Shown in pieces: positions 32,904 through 41,047 of a DNA stretch of 64,000 bases (position 1 is its first letter; every line of letters starts with the position of its first letter). The DNA is from Mycobacterium simulans (GTDB taxonomy: Bacteria > Actinomycetota > Actinomycetes > Mycobacteriales > Mycobacteriaceae), in contig NZ_OCVX01000005.1 in assembly GCF_900232995.1 (NCBI RefSeq), positions 62,001 through 126,000 of the forward strand, given 5' to 3'. The position numbers were made by a program, and so were the translations under genes. Under the pieces are notes generated by a model, which worked only from the letters and a program-made list of their open reading frames with translations, did not search any database and had not been told where the DNA came from.

Positions 32904-34154
32904 TCAGCGGCGCCTCAACAGGGCTACGCATTCGGCGTGATGCGTCAGCGGGAAGGCATCGAACACCATGATCTTCTCGACGGCGTAGCCGTGGCCGAGG
33001 TAGAGACCGATATCGCGAGCGAAAGACGCTGCCTCACAACCGATATGGATCACCCGCGGTACGCCCGCGGCGGCGAGTAAGCCGATCACGTCGCGCCCGG
33101 CCCCCGACCGCGGCGGGTCCAGCACCGCCACATCAGCTCCCGAGGCGCCGGCTTGTTGCGCCGACAGCGCGCGCCGCACCGAATCGGTGACCACCTCCAC
33201 TTGCGGCAGATCTGCCAGCGCGGCACGTGCGGCCCCCGAGGCCCCGCGCGAAGTGTCGACAGTGAGCACTCGCCCGGACTCCCCCACCGCCTCACCTAGC
33301 ACTGCGGCGAAAACCCCTGCGCCACCGTACAAATCCCAGGCAGTCATGCCGGCCGCCGGTTGCGCCCAGTCGGCGACAAGCCTGCTGTAGACAACCGCGG
33401 CGTCGCGGTGCGCCTGCCAGAAAGCCGTCACCGGCACCTGCCAGGTGCGACGGCCCACCCGCTGCACCGCGTGATAGGCGCCCTCCACCACCGTGGTCGC
33501 GTTGCTGGTCCTTTTGCGAGGGCGCTGCCGCACGGTACGCGCCACATGTCGCTGTCCGTCGTCGTCGACGGCCACGTGCAGGTGAGCGCCCGGCGGCCAG
33601 TCGGACGCCGCAAGCCCGTCCAGCATGCCGGCGGGCAACTGCCCGCAGCGCAGGTCGGTCACCAGATCGTTGCTGTGATAGCGGTGAAAGCCGGGACGGC
33701 AGTCCGCCCCCACGTCGAGGCCGACCCGGGTGCGCCAACCCGTTGGGCCAGCATCCGAAAGCGGTTGCGCTTCACCACGCCAGCTGTACCCGCCGAGCCG
33801 CTGCAGCTGGTTGGCCACGACTTGCGCCTTGAGCTCCCGGGCCGCTTGCGGGTCGGCGAAGGCCAGATCACAACACCCGGCGCCGTCCACTCCGGCGATC
33901 GGACACAGCGATTCGACTCGATGGGGCGAGGCGTCAACTACCTCGAAAGCCATTGCATGCCAATACGAACCGTGGTCCGCGGTGACCCGCACCCGCACCC
34001 GCTCACCGGGCAACGCATAGCGGACGAAGACCACCCGGCCTTCATGGTGCGCCACGCAGCTGCCGCCGTTCGCGGGGGCACCGGTAACCAACGTCAGCTC
34101 CCTGCAAGCGGATGCGGGCGCCCGGCGCGGGTCACTGGCGCCGCTCCTCCTCAT
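32904..34154 (-). CDS. TrmA/RumA-type RNA m5U methyltransferase (Rv2689c-like)
   Basis: A protein of about 416 residues. A TRAM-like RNA-binding segment (ELTLVTGAPANGGSCVAHHEGRVVFVRYALPGERVRV) begins near residue 20, a Cys cluster follows (CPIAGVDGAGCC), which may hold a 4Fe-4S cluster as in RumA, then the SAM domain: TAWDLYGGAGVFAAVLG, VAVLDPPRSGAGRDV and the nucleophile region VIHIGCEAASFARD. The family methylates uridine C5 in 23S rRNA or tRNA. The start is unsure: the N-terminal codons (MRRSGASDPRRAPAS) come from the MIRU tandem repeat, so translation may begin at any of ATG 34169, ATG 34154 or a later codon. Confidence 0.85.
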   Translation of the reverse strand: MRRSGASDPRRAPASACRELTLVTGAPANGGSCVAHHEGRVVFVRYALPGERVRVRVTADHGSYWHAMAFEVVDASPHRVESLCPIAGVDGAGCCDLAFADPQAARELKAQVVANQLQRLGGYSWRGEAQPLSDAGPTGWRTRVGLDVGADCRPGFHRYHSNDLVTDLRCGQLPAGMLDGLAASDWPPGAHLHVAVDDDGQRHVARTVRQRPRKRTSNATTVVEGAYHAVQRVGRRTWQVPVTAFWQAHRDAAVVYSRLVADWAQPAAGMTAWDLYGGAGVFAAVLGEAVGESGRVLTVDTSRGASGAARAALADLPQVEVVTDSVRRALSAQQAGASGADVAVLDPPRSGAGRDVIGLLAAAGVPRVIHIGCEAASFARDIGLYLGHGYAVEKIMVFDAFPLTHHAECVALLRRR

Positions 34155-34240
34155 CGCTTCGCTCTGCATCGTCGCCGGCGCGGGTCACTGGCGCCGCTCC
34201 TCCTCATCGCTTCGCTCTGCATCGTCGCCGGCGCGGGTCA
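34122..34240 (-). repeat. MIRU-type tandem repeat (53-bp unit, about 2.2 copies)
   Basis: Two full 53-bp units (from 34122 and 34175) plus the first 13 bases of a third (34228-34240). On the minus strand each unit reads ...GATGCAGAGCGAAGCGATG, then AGGAGGAGCGGCGCC. It spans exactly from the stop of the upstream APC permease (TGA 34238-34240) to the 5' end of the methyltransferase gene. Copies of 53 bp between the stop and start of an operon pair are the hallmark of mycobacterial interspersed repetitive units; this is the MIRU27 position as I recall it. Confidence 0.85.
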
Positions 34241-36235
34241 ATCGAAGATGCCTCGACGCGCGTCACCGGGAGCCACATGCGGTTGCAACGCACTGATCCG
34301 CTCCGACGAAGTCAATTGCCAGGGAACCGAAGTCACCATGACTCCGGGCATAAACAGCAGCCGGGTCTTGAGCCGCAGCGCACTTTGGTTGTGCAGCAAC
34401 TGTTCCCACCAGCGGCCCACCACGTACTCCGGGATGAACACCGTCACAACGGTGCGCGGTGACTCCTTGCTCACGCGTTTGACGTAATCAAGCACCGGAC
34501 GGGTGATCTCGCGGTACGGGGACGCGATGACCTTCAGCGGGACGGTGATATCGCTTTCCTCCCACTGGTGCACCAGCTCGCGGGTTTCCGCGTCATCGAC
34601 GTTGACCGTGATGGCTTCGAGCGCATCGGGGCGGGTCGCTCGCGCATAGGCCACGGCGCGAAGCGTCGGTAGATGCAACTTCGACACCAGCACCAAGGCG
34701 TGATTGCGGCTGGGCAGCACGACCTCGTTGTCGTGGGCGGCGGCTTGCTCAGCCAGTTCCCGACTCACCCCGTCGTAGTGGCGCCGAATCGCCTTCATGA
34801 GCAGGAACAGGGCCCCCATCGCGACGATGGCGATCCACGCCCCGGCTAGAAACTTGGTGACCATCACCACCAACAACACCGCGCCGGTGGCAATGAAACC
34901 AATCGTGTTGACCACCCGCGAGCGAAACATTTTGGCCCGCGCCGACGGATCGGTTTCGGTGCGCAACAGCCTGGTCCAGTGCCGCACCATGCCTATCTGA
35001 CTGAGCGTGAACGAAATGAACCCGCCGACGATGTACAGCTGGATCAGCGCGGTGAGCTCGGCTCGGAACGCGACAACCGCCGCGATGGCCGCCACCGACA
35101 GGAACAGGATCCCGTTGGAGAACGCCAGCCGGTCACCACGGGTGTGCAGTTGCCGCGGTAGGTAGCTGTGCTGCGCCAAGACCGAGCCGAGCACCGGGAA
35201 ACCGTTGAACGCAGTGTTAGCGGCCAATACCAGGATGAGCGCGGTGACCCCGGCGACCAGCAGGAACCCGAGGTGAAAGCCACCGAAAACGGCCTGTGCC
35301 AGCTGCGCTACCAGCGTCTTCTGTTGATAGCCCGGCGGAGCACCGGACAGCTGTGTGTCGGGATCATCGACGACTTGGGCCCCGGTCTCCACGGCCAGCA
35401 GGATCATGCCCATGAACATGCTCACCGCGATGATGCCCAGCATTAACAGCGTCGTTGCCGCGTTGCGCGACTTGGGCTTCTCGAACGCCGGCACTCCGTT
35501 GCTGATGGCCTCGACACCGGTCAGCGCCGCGCACCCGGAGGAGAACGAGCGCGCCACCAGGAACACCAGCGCGAAACCGAGGACCTTGCCGTGTTCGGCG
35601 TGCATTTCGAAACCGGCGGATTCGGCACGTAGCTGGTTGCCCAACACGAACATCCGGAACAGCCCCCAGCCGAGCATGGCACCGATTCCGATGATGAATG
35701 CGTAGGTCGGGATGGCGAAGGCCAGTCCGGATTCCCGGACCCCGCGCAGGTTCATCGCCATGATCAGCACGATCGCACCAACCGCGAACAACACTTTGTG
35801 GTCGTACACGAACGGGATCGCCGAGCCGATGTTCGACATCGCCGACGATATCGAAACCGCAACGGTGAGAACGTAATCCACCATAAGCGCGCTCGCCACA
35901 ACGAGGCCGGCGTTGGCTCCGAGATTGGTGGTGACAACTTCATAGTCGCCGCCGCCGGACGGGTAAGCGTGCACGTTCTGGCGGTAGCTGGACACCACGA
36001 CGAGCAGGACCGCGGCGACCGCCAGGCCTATCCACGGCGCCATCGAGTAAGCAGCCAGGCCGGCCACCGAGAGCACCAGGAAGATCTCCTCCGGGGCGTA
36101 CGCGACCGACGACATCGCGTCTGAGGCGAATACCGGCAGGGCGATCCGCTTGGGCAACAGCGTGTGGCTGAGCCGGTCGCTGCGAAATGGCCTGCCGATA
36201 AGCAGCCGGCGCGCGGCGGTTGAAAGTTTGGACAC
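34238..36235 (-). CDS. APC-superfamily amino acid permease (Rv2690c-like)
   Basis: A 665-residue transporter. The N-terminal ~480 residues form about twelve helices, with the unwound helix-1 motif typical of the APC fold (FASDAMSSVAYAPEEIFLVL) and EAISNGVPAFEKPKSRNAA. The C-terminal ~180 residues are cytosolic and resemble a regulatory alpha/beta domain (ALVLVSKLHLPTLRAVAYARATRPDALEAITVNVDD). K+ uptake or amino-acid uptake are both possible; its divergent neighbours are K+ regulators of the TrkA type. Start is GTG 36235 (VSKLSTAARRLL), as in relatives; a longer frame from 36256 is less likely. Its stop lies in the MIRU. Confidence 0.85.
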   Translation of the reverse strand: MSKLSTAARRLLIGRPFRSDRLSHTLLPKRIALPVFASDAMSSVAYAPEEIFLVLSVAGLAAYSMAPWIGLAVAAVLLVVVSSYRQNVHAYPSGGGDYEVVTTNLGANAGLVVASALMVDYVLTVAVSISSAMSNIGSAIPFVYDHKVLFAVGAIVLIMAMNLRGVRESGLAFAIPTYAFIIGIGAMLGWGLFRMFVLGNQLRAESAGFEMHAEHGKVLGFALVFLVARSFSSGCAALTGVEAISNGVPAFEKPKSRNAATTLLMLGIIAVSMFMGMILLAVETGAQVVDDPDTQLSGAPPGYQQKTLVAQLAQAVFGGFHLGFLLVAGVTALILVLAANTAFNGFPVLGSVLAQHSYLPRQLHTRGDRLAFSNGILFLSVAAIAAVVAFRAELTALIQLYIVGGFISFTLSQIGMVRHWTRLLRTETDPSARAKMFRSRVVNTIGFIATGAVLLVVMVTKFLAGAWIAIVAMGALFLLMKAIRRHYDGVSRELAEQAAAHDNEVVLPSRNHALVLVSKLHLPTLRAVAYARATRPDALEAITVNVDDAETRELVHQWEESDITVPLKVIASPYREITRPVLDYVKRVSKESPRTVVTVFIPEYVVGRWWEQLLHNQSALRLKTRLLFMPGVMVTSVPWQLTSSERISALQPHVAPGDARRGIFD

Positions 36236-36323
36236 GAGAGCCAAGAGTAAGCCCACGTGGCTTTGGCGGTAGCGTTCCCTACGCGAGAGTACGACGCACA
36301 GGACACAGCCGAGAGGACCTCAA

Positions 36324-37004
36324 GTGCGGGTGGTTGTGATGGGGTGCGGCCGGGTCGGATCTTCGGTGGCCGACGGGCTGTCCCGGATAGGTCATGATGT
36401 CGCGGTTATCGACCGCGACAGCACGGCCTTCAATCGGCTCAGCCCGGAGTTCGCCGGGGAGCGGGTGCTGGGCCAGGGGTTCGACCGCGATGTGCTCTTG
36501 CGAGCAGGCATCGAGGAGGCCGACGCGTTTGCCGCGGTGTCCTCCGGTGACAACTCCAACATCATCTCGGCACGGCTGGCCCGGGAGACCTTTGGTGTAC
36601 GGCGCGTCGTCGCACGCATCTACGACGCCAAACGCGCCGAGGTCTATGAGCGCCTCGGAATCCCAACGATTGCAACAGTGCCCTGGACCACCGATCGACT
36701 GCTCAACGCGCTGACCCAGGAGACCGAGACCGCCAAATGGCGGGATCCGACGGGAACCGTCGCCGTCGCCCAGGTCGTCTTGCACGAGGATTGGGTCGGG
36801 CACCGGGCTACTGATTTGGAGCAGGCCACCGGCGCCCGGGTGGCATTCCTCATCCGGTTCGGCACCGGCATCTTGCCCGAACCCAAGACGGTCCTGCAGG
36901 CCGGTGATCAGGTCTACGTAGCCGCCATCTCCGGGCGGGCCGCCGAGGCGGTGGCTATCGCGGCCTTGCCGCCCAGTGAGGACTTCGAGATCGGAGGCAA
37001 ATGA
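36324..37004 (+). CDS. ceoB: TrkA-type K+ uptake regulator CeoB
   Basis: A 226-residue RCK protein. The Rossmann NAD(H)-binding start is VRVVVMGCGRVGSSVADGLSRIGHDVAVIDRD and the TrkA-C domain is ~140-220 (AQVVLHEDWVGHRATDLEQATGARVAFLIRFGTGIL...AGDQVYVAAI). Such proteins gate K+ channels or carriers in response to nucleotides; in mycobacteria CeoB/CeoC bind to K+ uptake systems. The start is GTG 36324. Its stop overlaps an 18-codon ORF (37001) that in turn overlaps ceoC. Divergent from the APC permease, 88 bases apart. Confidence 0.92.
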   Translation: MRVVVMGCGRVGSSVADGLSRIGHDVAVIDRDSTAFNRLSPEFAGERVLGQGFDRDVLLRAGIEEADAFAAVSSGDNSNIISARLARETFGVRRVVARIYDAKRAEVYERLGIPTIATVPWTTDRLLNALTQETETAKWRDPTGTVAVAQVVLHEDWVGHRATDLEQATGARVAFLIRFGTGILPEPKTVLQAGDQVYVAAISGRAAEAVAIAALPPSEDFEIGGK

Positions 37005-37057
37005 AGCGCGACGACGAAGACGCCGGCGCAGCCGGGGTTGAGGAGCGCCGCAAATGA
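37001..37057 (+). CDS. 18-residue coupling ORF between ceoB and ceoC
   Basis: ATG 37001 overlaps the ceoB stop (ATGA) and reads MKRDDEDAGAAGVEERRK before a TGA at 37055-37057 that overlaps the ceoC ATG (37054), again as ATGA. Both junctions share GCAAATGAAG. GGAGG at 36993-36997 and TTGAGGAG at 37039-37046 supply ribosome-binding sites. The peptide is highly charged. It may be a real microprotein, or a translated bridge keeping ribosomes moving from ceoB to ceoC; duplicated junction sequence suggests it arose by a small duplication. Confidence 0.5.
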   Translation: MKRDDEDAGAAGVEERRK

Positions 37058-37716
37058 AGGTCGCTGTGGCTGGGGCCGGGGCCGTCGGCCGCTCGGTGAC
37101 CCGCGAGCTGTTGGAGAACGGGCACGAGGTCACCCTCATCGAGCGCAACCCCGACCACCTTGACCCCGATGCCATGCCCGCCGCGCATTGGCGACTGGGC
37201 GATGCCTGCGAGCTGAGCCTGCTGGAGTCGACACATCTCGAGGACTTCGACGTCGTGGTCGCCGCCACCGGTGATGACAAAGTCAACGTAGTGCTCAGCC
37301 TGCTGGCCAAGACCGAGTTCGCGGTGCCACGGGTCGTGGCGCGGGTCAACGATCCACGCAACGAGTGGCTGTTCACCGACGCCTGGGGGGTGGACGTGGC
37401 GGTATCTACCCCACGCATGCTCGCCTCCCTGATCGAGGAGGCGGTGGCCGTCGGCGACCTAGTGCGTCTGATGGAGTTCCGACGAGGTCAGGCCAACCTG
37501 GTCGAGATCACCCTGCCCGACGACACGCCCTGGGGCGGCAAGCCGGTGCGCAAACTGCAACTGCCGCGCGATGCCGTGCTGGTGACAATCCTGCGCGGGC
37601 CACGTGTCATCGTGCCGGAAGGCGATGAACCACTGGAGGGTGGCGACGAGTTGCTCTTCGTAGCCGTCGCCGAGGCGGAAGAGGAACTGAGCCGGCTGTT
37701 GCTCCCCAGCAGCTAA
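37054..37716 (+). CDS. ceoC: TrkA-type K+ uptake regulator CeoC
   Basis: A 220-residue RCK-family protein paralogous to CeoB: KVAVAGAGAVGRSVTRELLENGHEVTLIERNPDHLD (NAD-binding), VVVAATGDDKVNVVLSLLAKTEFAVPRVVARVNDPRNEWLF, then TrkA-C (~140-215, VEITLPDDTPWGGKPVRKLQLPRDAVLVTILRGPRVIVP). The ATG follows GAGGAG and overlaps the small ORF's stop. The pair may form a hetero-oligomeric ring on a membrane K+ transporter. Confidence 0.92.
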   Translation: MKVAVAGAGAVGRSVTRELLENGHEVTLIERNPDHLDPDAMPAAHWRLGDACELSLLESTHLEDFDVVVAATGDDKVNVVLSLLAKTEFAVPRVVARVNDPRNEWLFTDAWGVDVAVSTPRMLASLIEEAVAVGDLVRLMEFRRGQANLVEITLPDDTPWGGKPVRKLQLPRDAVLVTILRGPRVIVPEGDEPLEGGDELLFVAVAEAEEELSRLLLPSS

Positions 37717-37730
37717 CCGCAGCGGCGAAA

Positions 37731-38855
37731 TTAGGACAGCATCGCCGGCAGCGGTGGTGTCCACTGAGTGAGCAAATCGTTGGCGGCAATCCGGTTATAA
37801 CCGCCGATTGTGGTGGTTGTGCTGTTGGCGGGTTCGGCGAATCCGATCGTCACCAGACCGTCGTACTCGAACAATGCAAAGCGATCCAGCGTGATACCGA
37901 TTGCCTTGCCGAACTTGTCAGCGTCGTCGGGAGTGGACGCCTGGAAGGTGATGCGTTTGGGCCCGTCCGTCTCGGCGATGCGATAGGTCAGGTTGGCGAA
38001 CGACATATCAGGGGTTTCAACTGGCCGCAGCCTTGCGTGCCCATCGCCGCCCAACTCAAGTCGTACGGTGCCGGCAAAATTGGTGAACTGCCCGCCTTGC
38101 TGGTCAGCCATCACAAGACTGGTGGCTGGCGTCCGACACTCTGACGACGGCTTGCCGCAGGCGTAAACGGGCAGTAGGTGCTCGGTCCCGGTGTTCCCGA
38201 TCTTGACCCGATGAATGGTGTAGAAAGGGTCGACGGTCGTCTCGGTCCTCAGGTAGACCCGCGCGCCCGGGCTGAACTTCCCGGCCTGCACGCTCTGCGG
38301 AAGAGCTACCCCCTCGGCGAACCCCGCCTCCAATCCATCCTGCAGCGCTTGCCCGCCAAGGTCGTCGTAGCTGAAGGTGTAATAGCTGGTCCCGAACTCG
38401 GCGACGCTCTTGACCGTGGGCCAACCGCGACTCCCGGTGGGTCCGGGTGACAGCGTCTCGATAGGGTCGATTTCCACCCACGTTGCCTGCCTGGGTGACC
38501 ACACCAACTCTCGGTAGGGGACCCTGCTGTACGTGCCGGCGGCCGGGTTGTACGCGAATGTGGCGATCTTGGAGGTTGTGCCGTCTGCCGCCACCTCGCT
38601 CCGATATCCAGTGATGGCCACGCCGCTGGTCGTTGGCTGCCGAAGGAAGGTGTACACCCCGTTTGTTACGACGCCCATCGGGTCCTGCTCGGCGACGAAA
38701 TCCCGTAACAATTCTGGCTGGGTGATCGTGACCAATGCGATCGGATCCGCGGTGGTTGGCCTGACAGCCGCGGTGGACGTGCTGCATGCACCGCCGGTGG
38801 CCGCGACCAAGCACCCCGCCATGACCGTCGCTGTCAAGTCTGTAGTGAACGCCAT
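37731..38855 (-). CDS. Putative lipoprotein of unknown function
   Basis: A 374-residue protein. The N-terminus reads MAFTTDLTATVMAGCLVAATGGACSTST; Cys residues preceded by MAG and GGA could each serve as the lipidated residue. The mature part is beta-rich with no catalytic motif I recognise: ITGYRSEVAADGTTSKIATFAYNPAAGTYSRVPYRELVWSP, YACGKPSSECRTPA, and a C-terminal ITLDRFALFEYDGLVTIGF. Start ATG 38855 has GAGGAG about 10 bases upstream; the longer open frame lacks support. The gene has no counterpart that I remember between ceoC and Rv2693c, so it looks like an insertion. A set of 17-bp repeats lies 170-260 bases upstream of it. Confidence 0.7.
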   Translation of the reverse strand: MAFTTDLTATVMAGCLVAATGGACSTSTAAVRPTTADPIALVTITQPELLRDFVAEQDPMGVVTNGVYTFLRQPTTSGVAITGYRSEVAADGTTSKIATFAYNPAAGTYSRVPYRELVWSPRQATWVEIDPIETLSPGPTGSRGWPTVKSVAEFGTSYYTFSYDDLGGQALQDGLEAGFAEGVALPQSVQAGKFSPGARVYLRTETTVDPFYTIHRVKIGNTGTEHLLPVYACGKPSSECRTPATSLVMADQQGGQFTNFAGTVRLELGGDGHARLRPVETPDMSFANLTYRIAETDGPKRITFQASTPDDADKFGKAIGITLDRFALFEYDGLVTIGFAEPANSTTTTIGGYNRIAANDLLTQWTPPLPAMLS

Positions 38856-39030
38856 TCGGAAACATCTCCTCGAAAGTTTGGGGCGCCGAGTTAATGCCGT
38901 CGTCCCTGGCCAATCCGGCCGGCACCAATCTCGTTGCGGGTTGCCGGCGCCGACATCGGAACCCCATGAGCCGCGGATTCGCGCAGCGGCTCGCAAAACC
39001 GCACAGACGTCATTGGCCGCAGCCTGCGTA

Positions 39031-39115
39031 ATACGATACGTTGATGCATACGATATATGAACGTATACGATTAGTCAACGCATATGATGCATACACGCAT
39101 CTGATGGCGATTGAT
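39031..39115. repeat. Five direct repeats at exact 17-bp spacing (iteron-like array)
   Basis: The heptamer ATACGAT begins at 39031, 39048 and 39065, followed by ATATGAT at 39082 and ATCTGAT at 39099, each exactly 17 bp after the last. The second half of the unit is loosely conserved too (TTGATGC, TGAACGT, TCAACGC, TACACGC). The stretch is markedly AT-richer than its surroundings. It lies upstream of the lipoprotein gene (start 38855) and after the end of the DUF3159 gene. Likely a multi-site operator for a regulator encoded elsewhere; an origin-type function is less likely on a chromosome. Confidence 0.65.
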
Positions 39116-39147
39116 CGTACCGCCGCGAGACTTCCGAGTCGTCGGAA

Positions 39148-39819
39148 CTACTCGCGACTGAGATCGGTATCTGCAGCGGCTGGCATGGCACGCAGGGCAG
39201 CCTTGATGGCCGCATACGTCACCAGCGCTGCTAGCACCGTCAACGGCCAGCCCATCCCGATCCGCGCCACCCCCAGCCAACCGGTCATGTTGGCGTCGTA
39301 GAGCAGCCGCTGGACTACGAACCGGGCCGCGAATACCAGCGTCCAGCTCAGCGTGGCGACGTCGAACGCGTAGACCGCCCGGGCCACATCCCGCCAGCTG
39401 CGATCACGCCCGCTAGCCCAGCTCCAGAGGTAACCGACCACCGGCCGGCGGATCACGACCGACACGGCGAAAACGACCGCCCAGAACAGCGACATCCAGA
39501 TACCCAGCAGGAAATAGCCCTTGGACTGGCCCACCAGGTATGCGATCAGCGCACACACCGCGACCCCGAAGAAGCCGGCAACCGCCGGCTGCGTCGACTC
39601 CCGCCGAATCAGCCGCCAAAGCAATACCAAGGTGGCCACACCCACGGCGGACCCGATCGCCGCCAGCAAGCCAGCGACGCTGGACGCAATCACAAAGGTC
39701 ACGACCGGGAGTGACGAATAGATGAGGCCACTCACCCCGCCGGCCTGTGCCAGCAGGCGCTCGGCGCTGACGCGGTTAGTGCTCACGAGATACCGCCGGG
39801 CCCTAACCGCTGGGCCCAA
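39148..39819 (-). CDS. DUF3159 family membrane protein (Rv2693c-like)
   Basis: A 223-residue integral membrane protein of the DUF3159 family. About five to six hydrophobic segments are visible (LIYSSLPVVTFVIASSVAGLLAAIG, GFFGVAVCALIAYLVGQSKGYFLLGIWMSLFWAVVFAVSVVI, LTVLAALVTYAAIKAAL), with the signature LAQAGGVSGLIYSSLP. Function unknown. It lies after the OB-fold gene (12 bases) in the same orientation, so the two are probably one operon. Confidence 0.85.
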   Translation of the reverse strand: MGPAVRARRYLVSTNRVSAERLLAQAGGVSGLIYSSLPVVTFVIASSVAGLLAAIGSAVGVATLVLLWRLIRRESTQPAVAGFFGVAVCALIAYLVGQSKGYFLLGIWMSLFWAVVFAVSVVIRRPVVGYLWSWASGRDRSWRDVARAVYAFDVATLSWTLVFAARFVVQRLLYDANMTGWLGVARIGMGWPLTVLAALVTYAAIKAALRAMPAAADTDLSRE

Positions 39820-39831
39820 AAGCGGGAATCG

Positions 39832-40200
39832 TCACCGCTCAATTTCGTAATGCGGGTTGTAGATGGCCTTGGTGCCGTTTTCCAGCTTGCCTAGCCGGCC
39901 ACGAACCCGCAGCGTACGACCCGAGTCGATACCCGGTATCCGGCGCTGACCAAGCCAAACGAGCGTGACGGTGTCGCTGCCGTCGAACAATTCGGCACGA
40001 ACACCACCCGAGCAACCCTTGCCGTTGGTCTCCACACTGCGCAGCGTGCCCACCATCGTGACCTCCTGGCCACGATGACAATCGATCGCGCGCTGCGCGC
40101 CGGTATTGGCGACCTCCTCGGACAATTCCTCGACGTCGCGTTGCTCCGGATCCTCCGTCAATCGACGGGTGAGCCGGCGCAAATAACCTTGGGCCCGCAT
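39832..40200 (-). CDS. OB-fold nucleic-acid-binding protein (Rv2694c-like)
   Basis: A 122-residue protein. The N-terminal ~45 residues are helical and charged (MRAQGYLRRLTRRLTEDPEQRDVEELSEE), followed by an OB fold (EVTMVGTLRSVETNGKGCSGGVRAELFDGSDTVTLVWLGQRRIPGIDSGRTLRVRGRL). OB folds of this sort bind single-stranded DNA or RNA. ATG 40200 is preferred over a longer start at 40248 because it starts at the first residues conserved in the family. It overlaps no gene; the next upstream gene is divergent. Confidence 0.88.
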   Translation of the reverse strand: MRAQGYLRRLTRRLTEDPEQRDVEELSEEVANTGAQRAIDCHRGQEVTMVGTLRSVETNGKGCSGGVRAELFDGSDTVTLVWLGQRRIPGIDSGRTLRVRGRLGKLENGTKAIYNPHYEIER

Positions 40201-40321
40201 GGCCTCTCCTGACACTTCACCGTCGTTACGCAAGAAAAGCTTGTCCATCTATGCCAACGGTCACCGTAGACCTGTTGGTTCCCAGACGCCAGCGGACCAA
40301 ACCGCTGATTTGGGGGCACTT

Positions 40322-41047
40322 GTGGATGCCCGGCACTATCAGTGGGTGGTTGTCGATTTGCGCGGCGTCACGACCGTGTTGTTGCCTGGAACCGGCTCCG
40401 ACGACGACTACGTCTGTCGGGCCTTTTCCGGGCCCTTGCGCGAGGTCGGCGCGGTACCGGTGACACCTCCCCCACAGCCGGAGCAATTGATCGACAGCTA
40501 TCTGACTGCCCTGGATGACGCCGCGCGTAGCGGCCCCATAGGCGTCGGCGGTGTCTCGATCGGAGCCGCGGTGGCCGCCACATGGGCGCTTGCCCATCCC
40601 GATCTGGCAGTCGCCGTCCTGGCCGCACTGCCGGCCTGGACCGGACAGCCCGGATCGGCACCGGCGGCACACGCCGCGCGGTATACGGCATTGCGGTTGC
40701 GCTGCGATGGTTTAGCGGCGACGACGGCGCAAATGCGGGCGTCCAGCCCGCCCTGGCTGGCCGCGGAGCTGACACGATCGTGGCGGGCCCAATGGCCGCA
40801 CTTGCCCGAAGCAATGGAAGAAGCGGCCGCCTACGTGGCACCCAGCCGCGCCGAGCTGGCCCGGCTGGCCACACCGCTGGGGGTGGCCGCCGCGGTCGAC
40901 GATCCGGTTCATCCGCTACAGGTCGGTATCGAGTGGGTGAGCGCAGCACCGCGGGCCGGGCTGAGGACGGTGACGCTGCACGAGATCGGCGCCGACGCTG
41001 CCGCGTTGGGCGCCGCGTGCCTGGCCGCTCTCGCCGAGGTGCCTTAG
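40322..41047 (+). CDS. Alpha/beta-hydrolase-like protein (Rv2695-like)
   Basis: About 241 residues. The core shows YQWVVVDLRGVTTVLLPGTGSDDDYVCRAF (~6-36, oxyanion region) and the nucleophile elbow GVGGVSIGAAVAATWAL with G-x-S-x-G intact. A downstream VAAAVDDPVHPLQVG could hold the acid, and VTLHEIGADAAALG the His. No signal peptide, so cytosolic. Start is uncertain: GTG 40322, with GGGGGC just before it, was used; the open frame extends back to 40199, but there it merely mirrors the divergent OB-fold gene. Its stop overlaps the convergent DUF3710 gene by 4 bases. Confidence 0.75.
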   Translation: MDARHYQWVVVDLRGVTTVLLPGTGSDDDYVCRAFSGPLREVGAVPVTPPPQPEQLIDSYLTALDDAARSGPIGVGGVSIGAAVAATWALAHPDLAVAVLAALPAWTGQPGSAPAAHAARYTALRLRCDGLAATTAQMRASSPPWLAAELTRSWRAQWPHLPEAMEEAAAYVAPSRAELARLATPLGVAAAVDDPVHPLQVGIEWVSAAPRAGLRTVTLHEIGADAAALGAACLAALAEVP

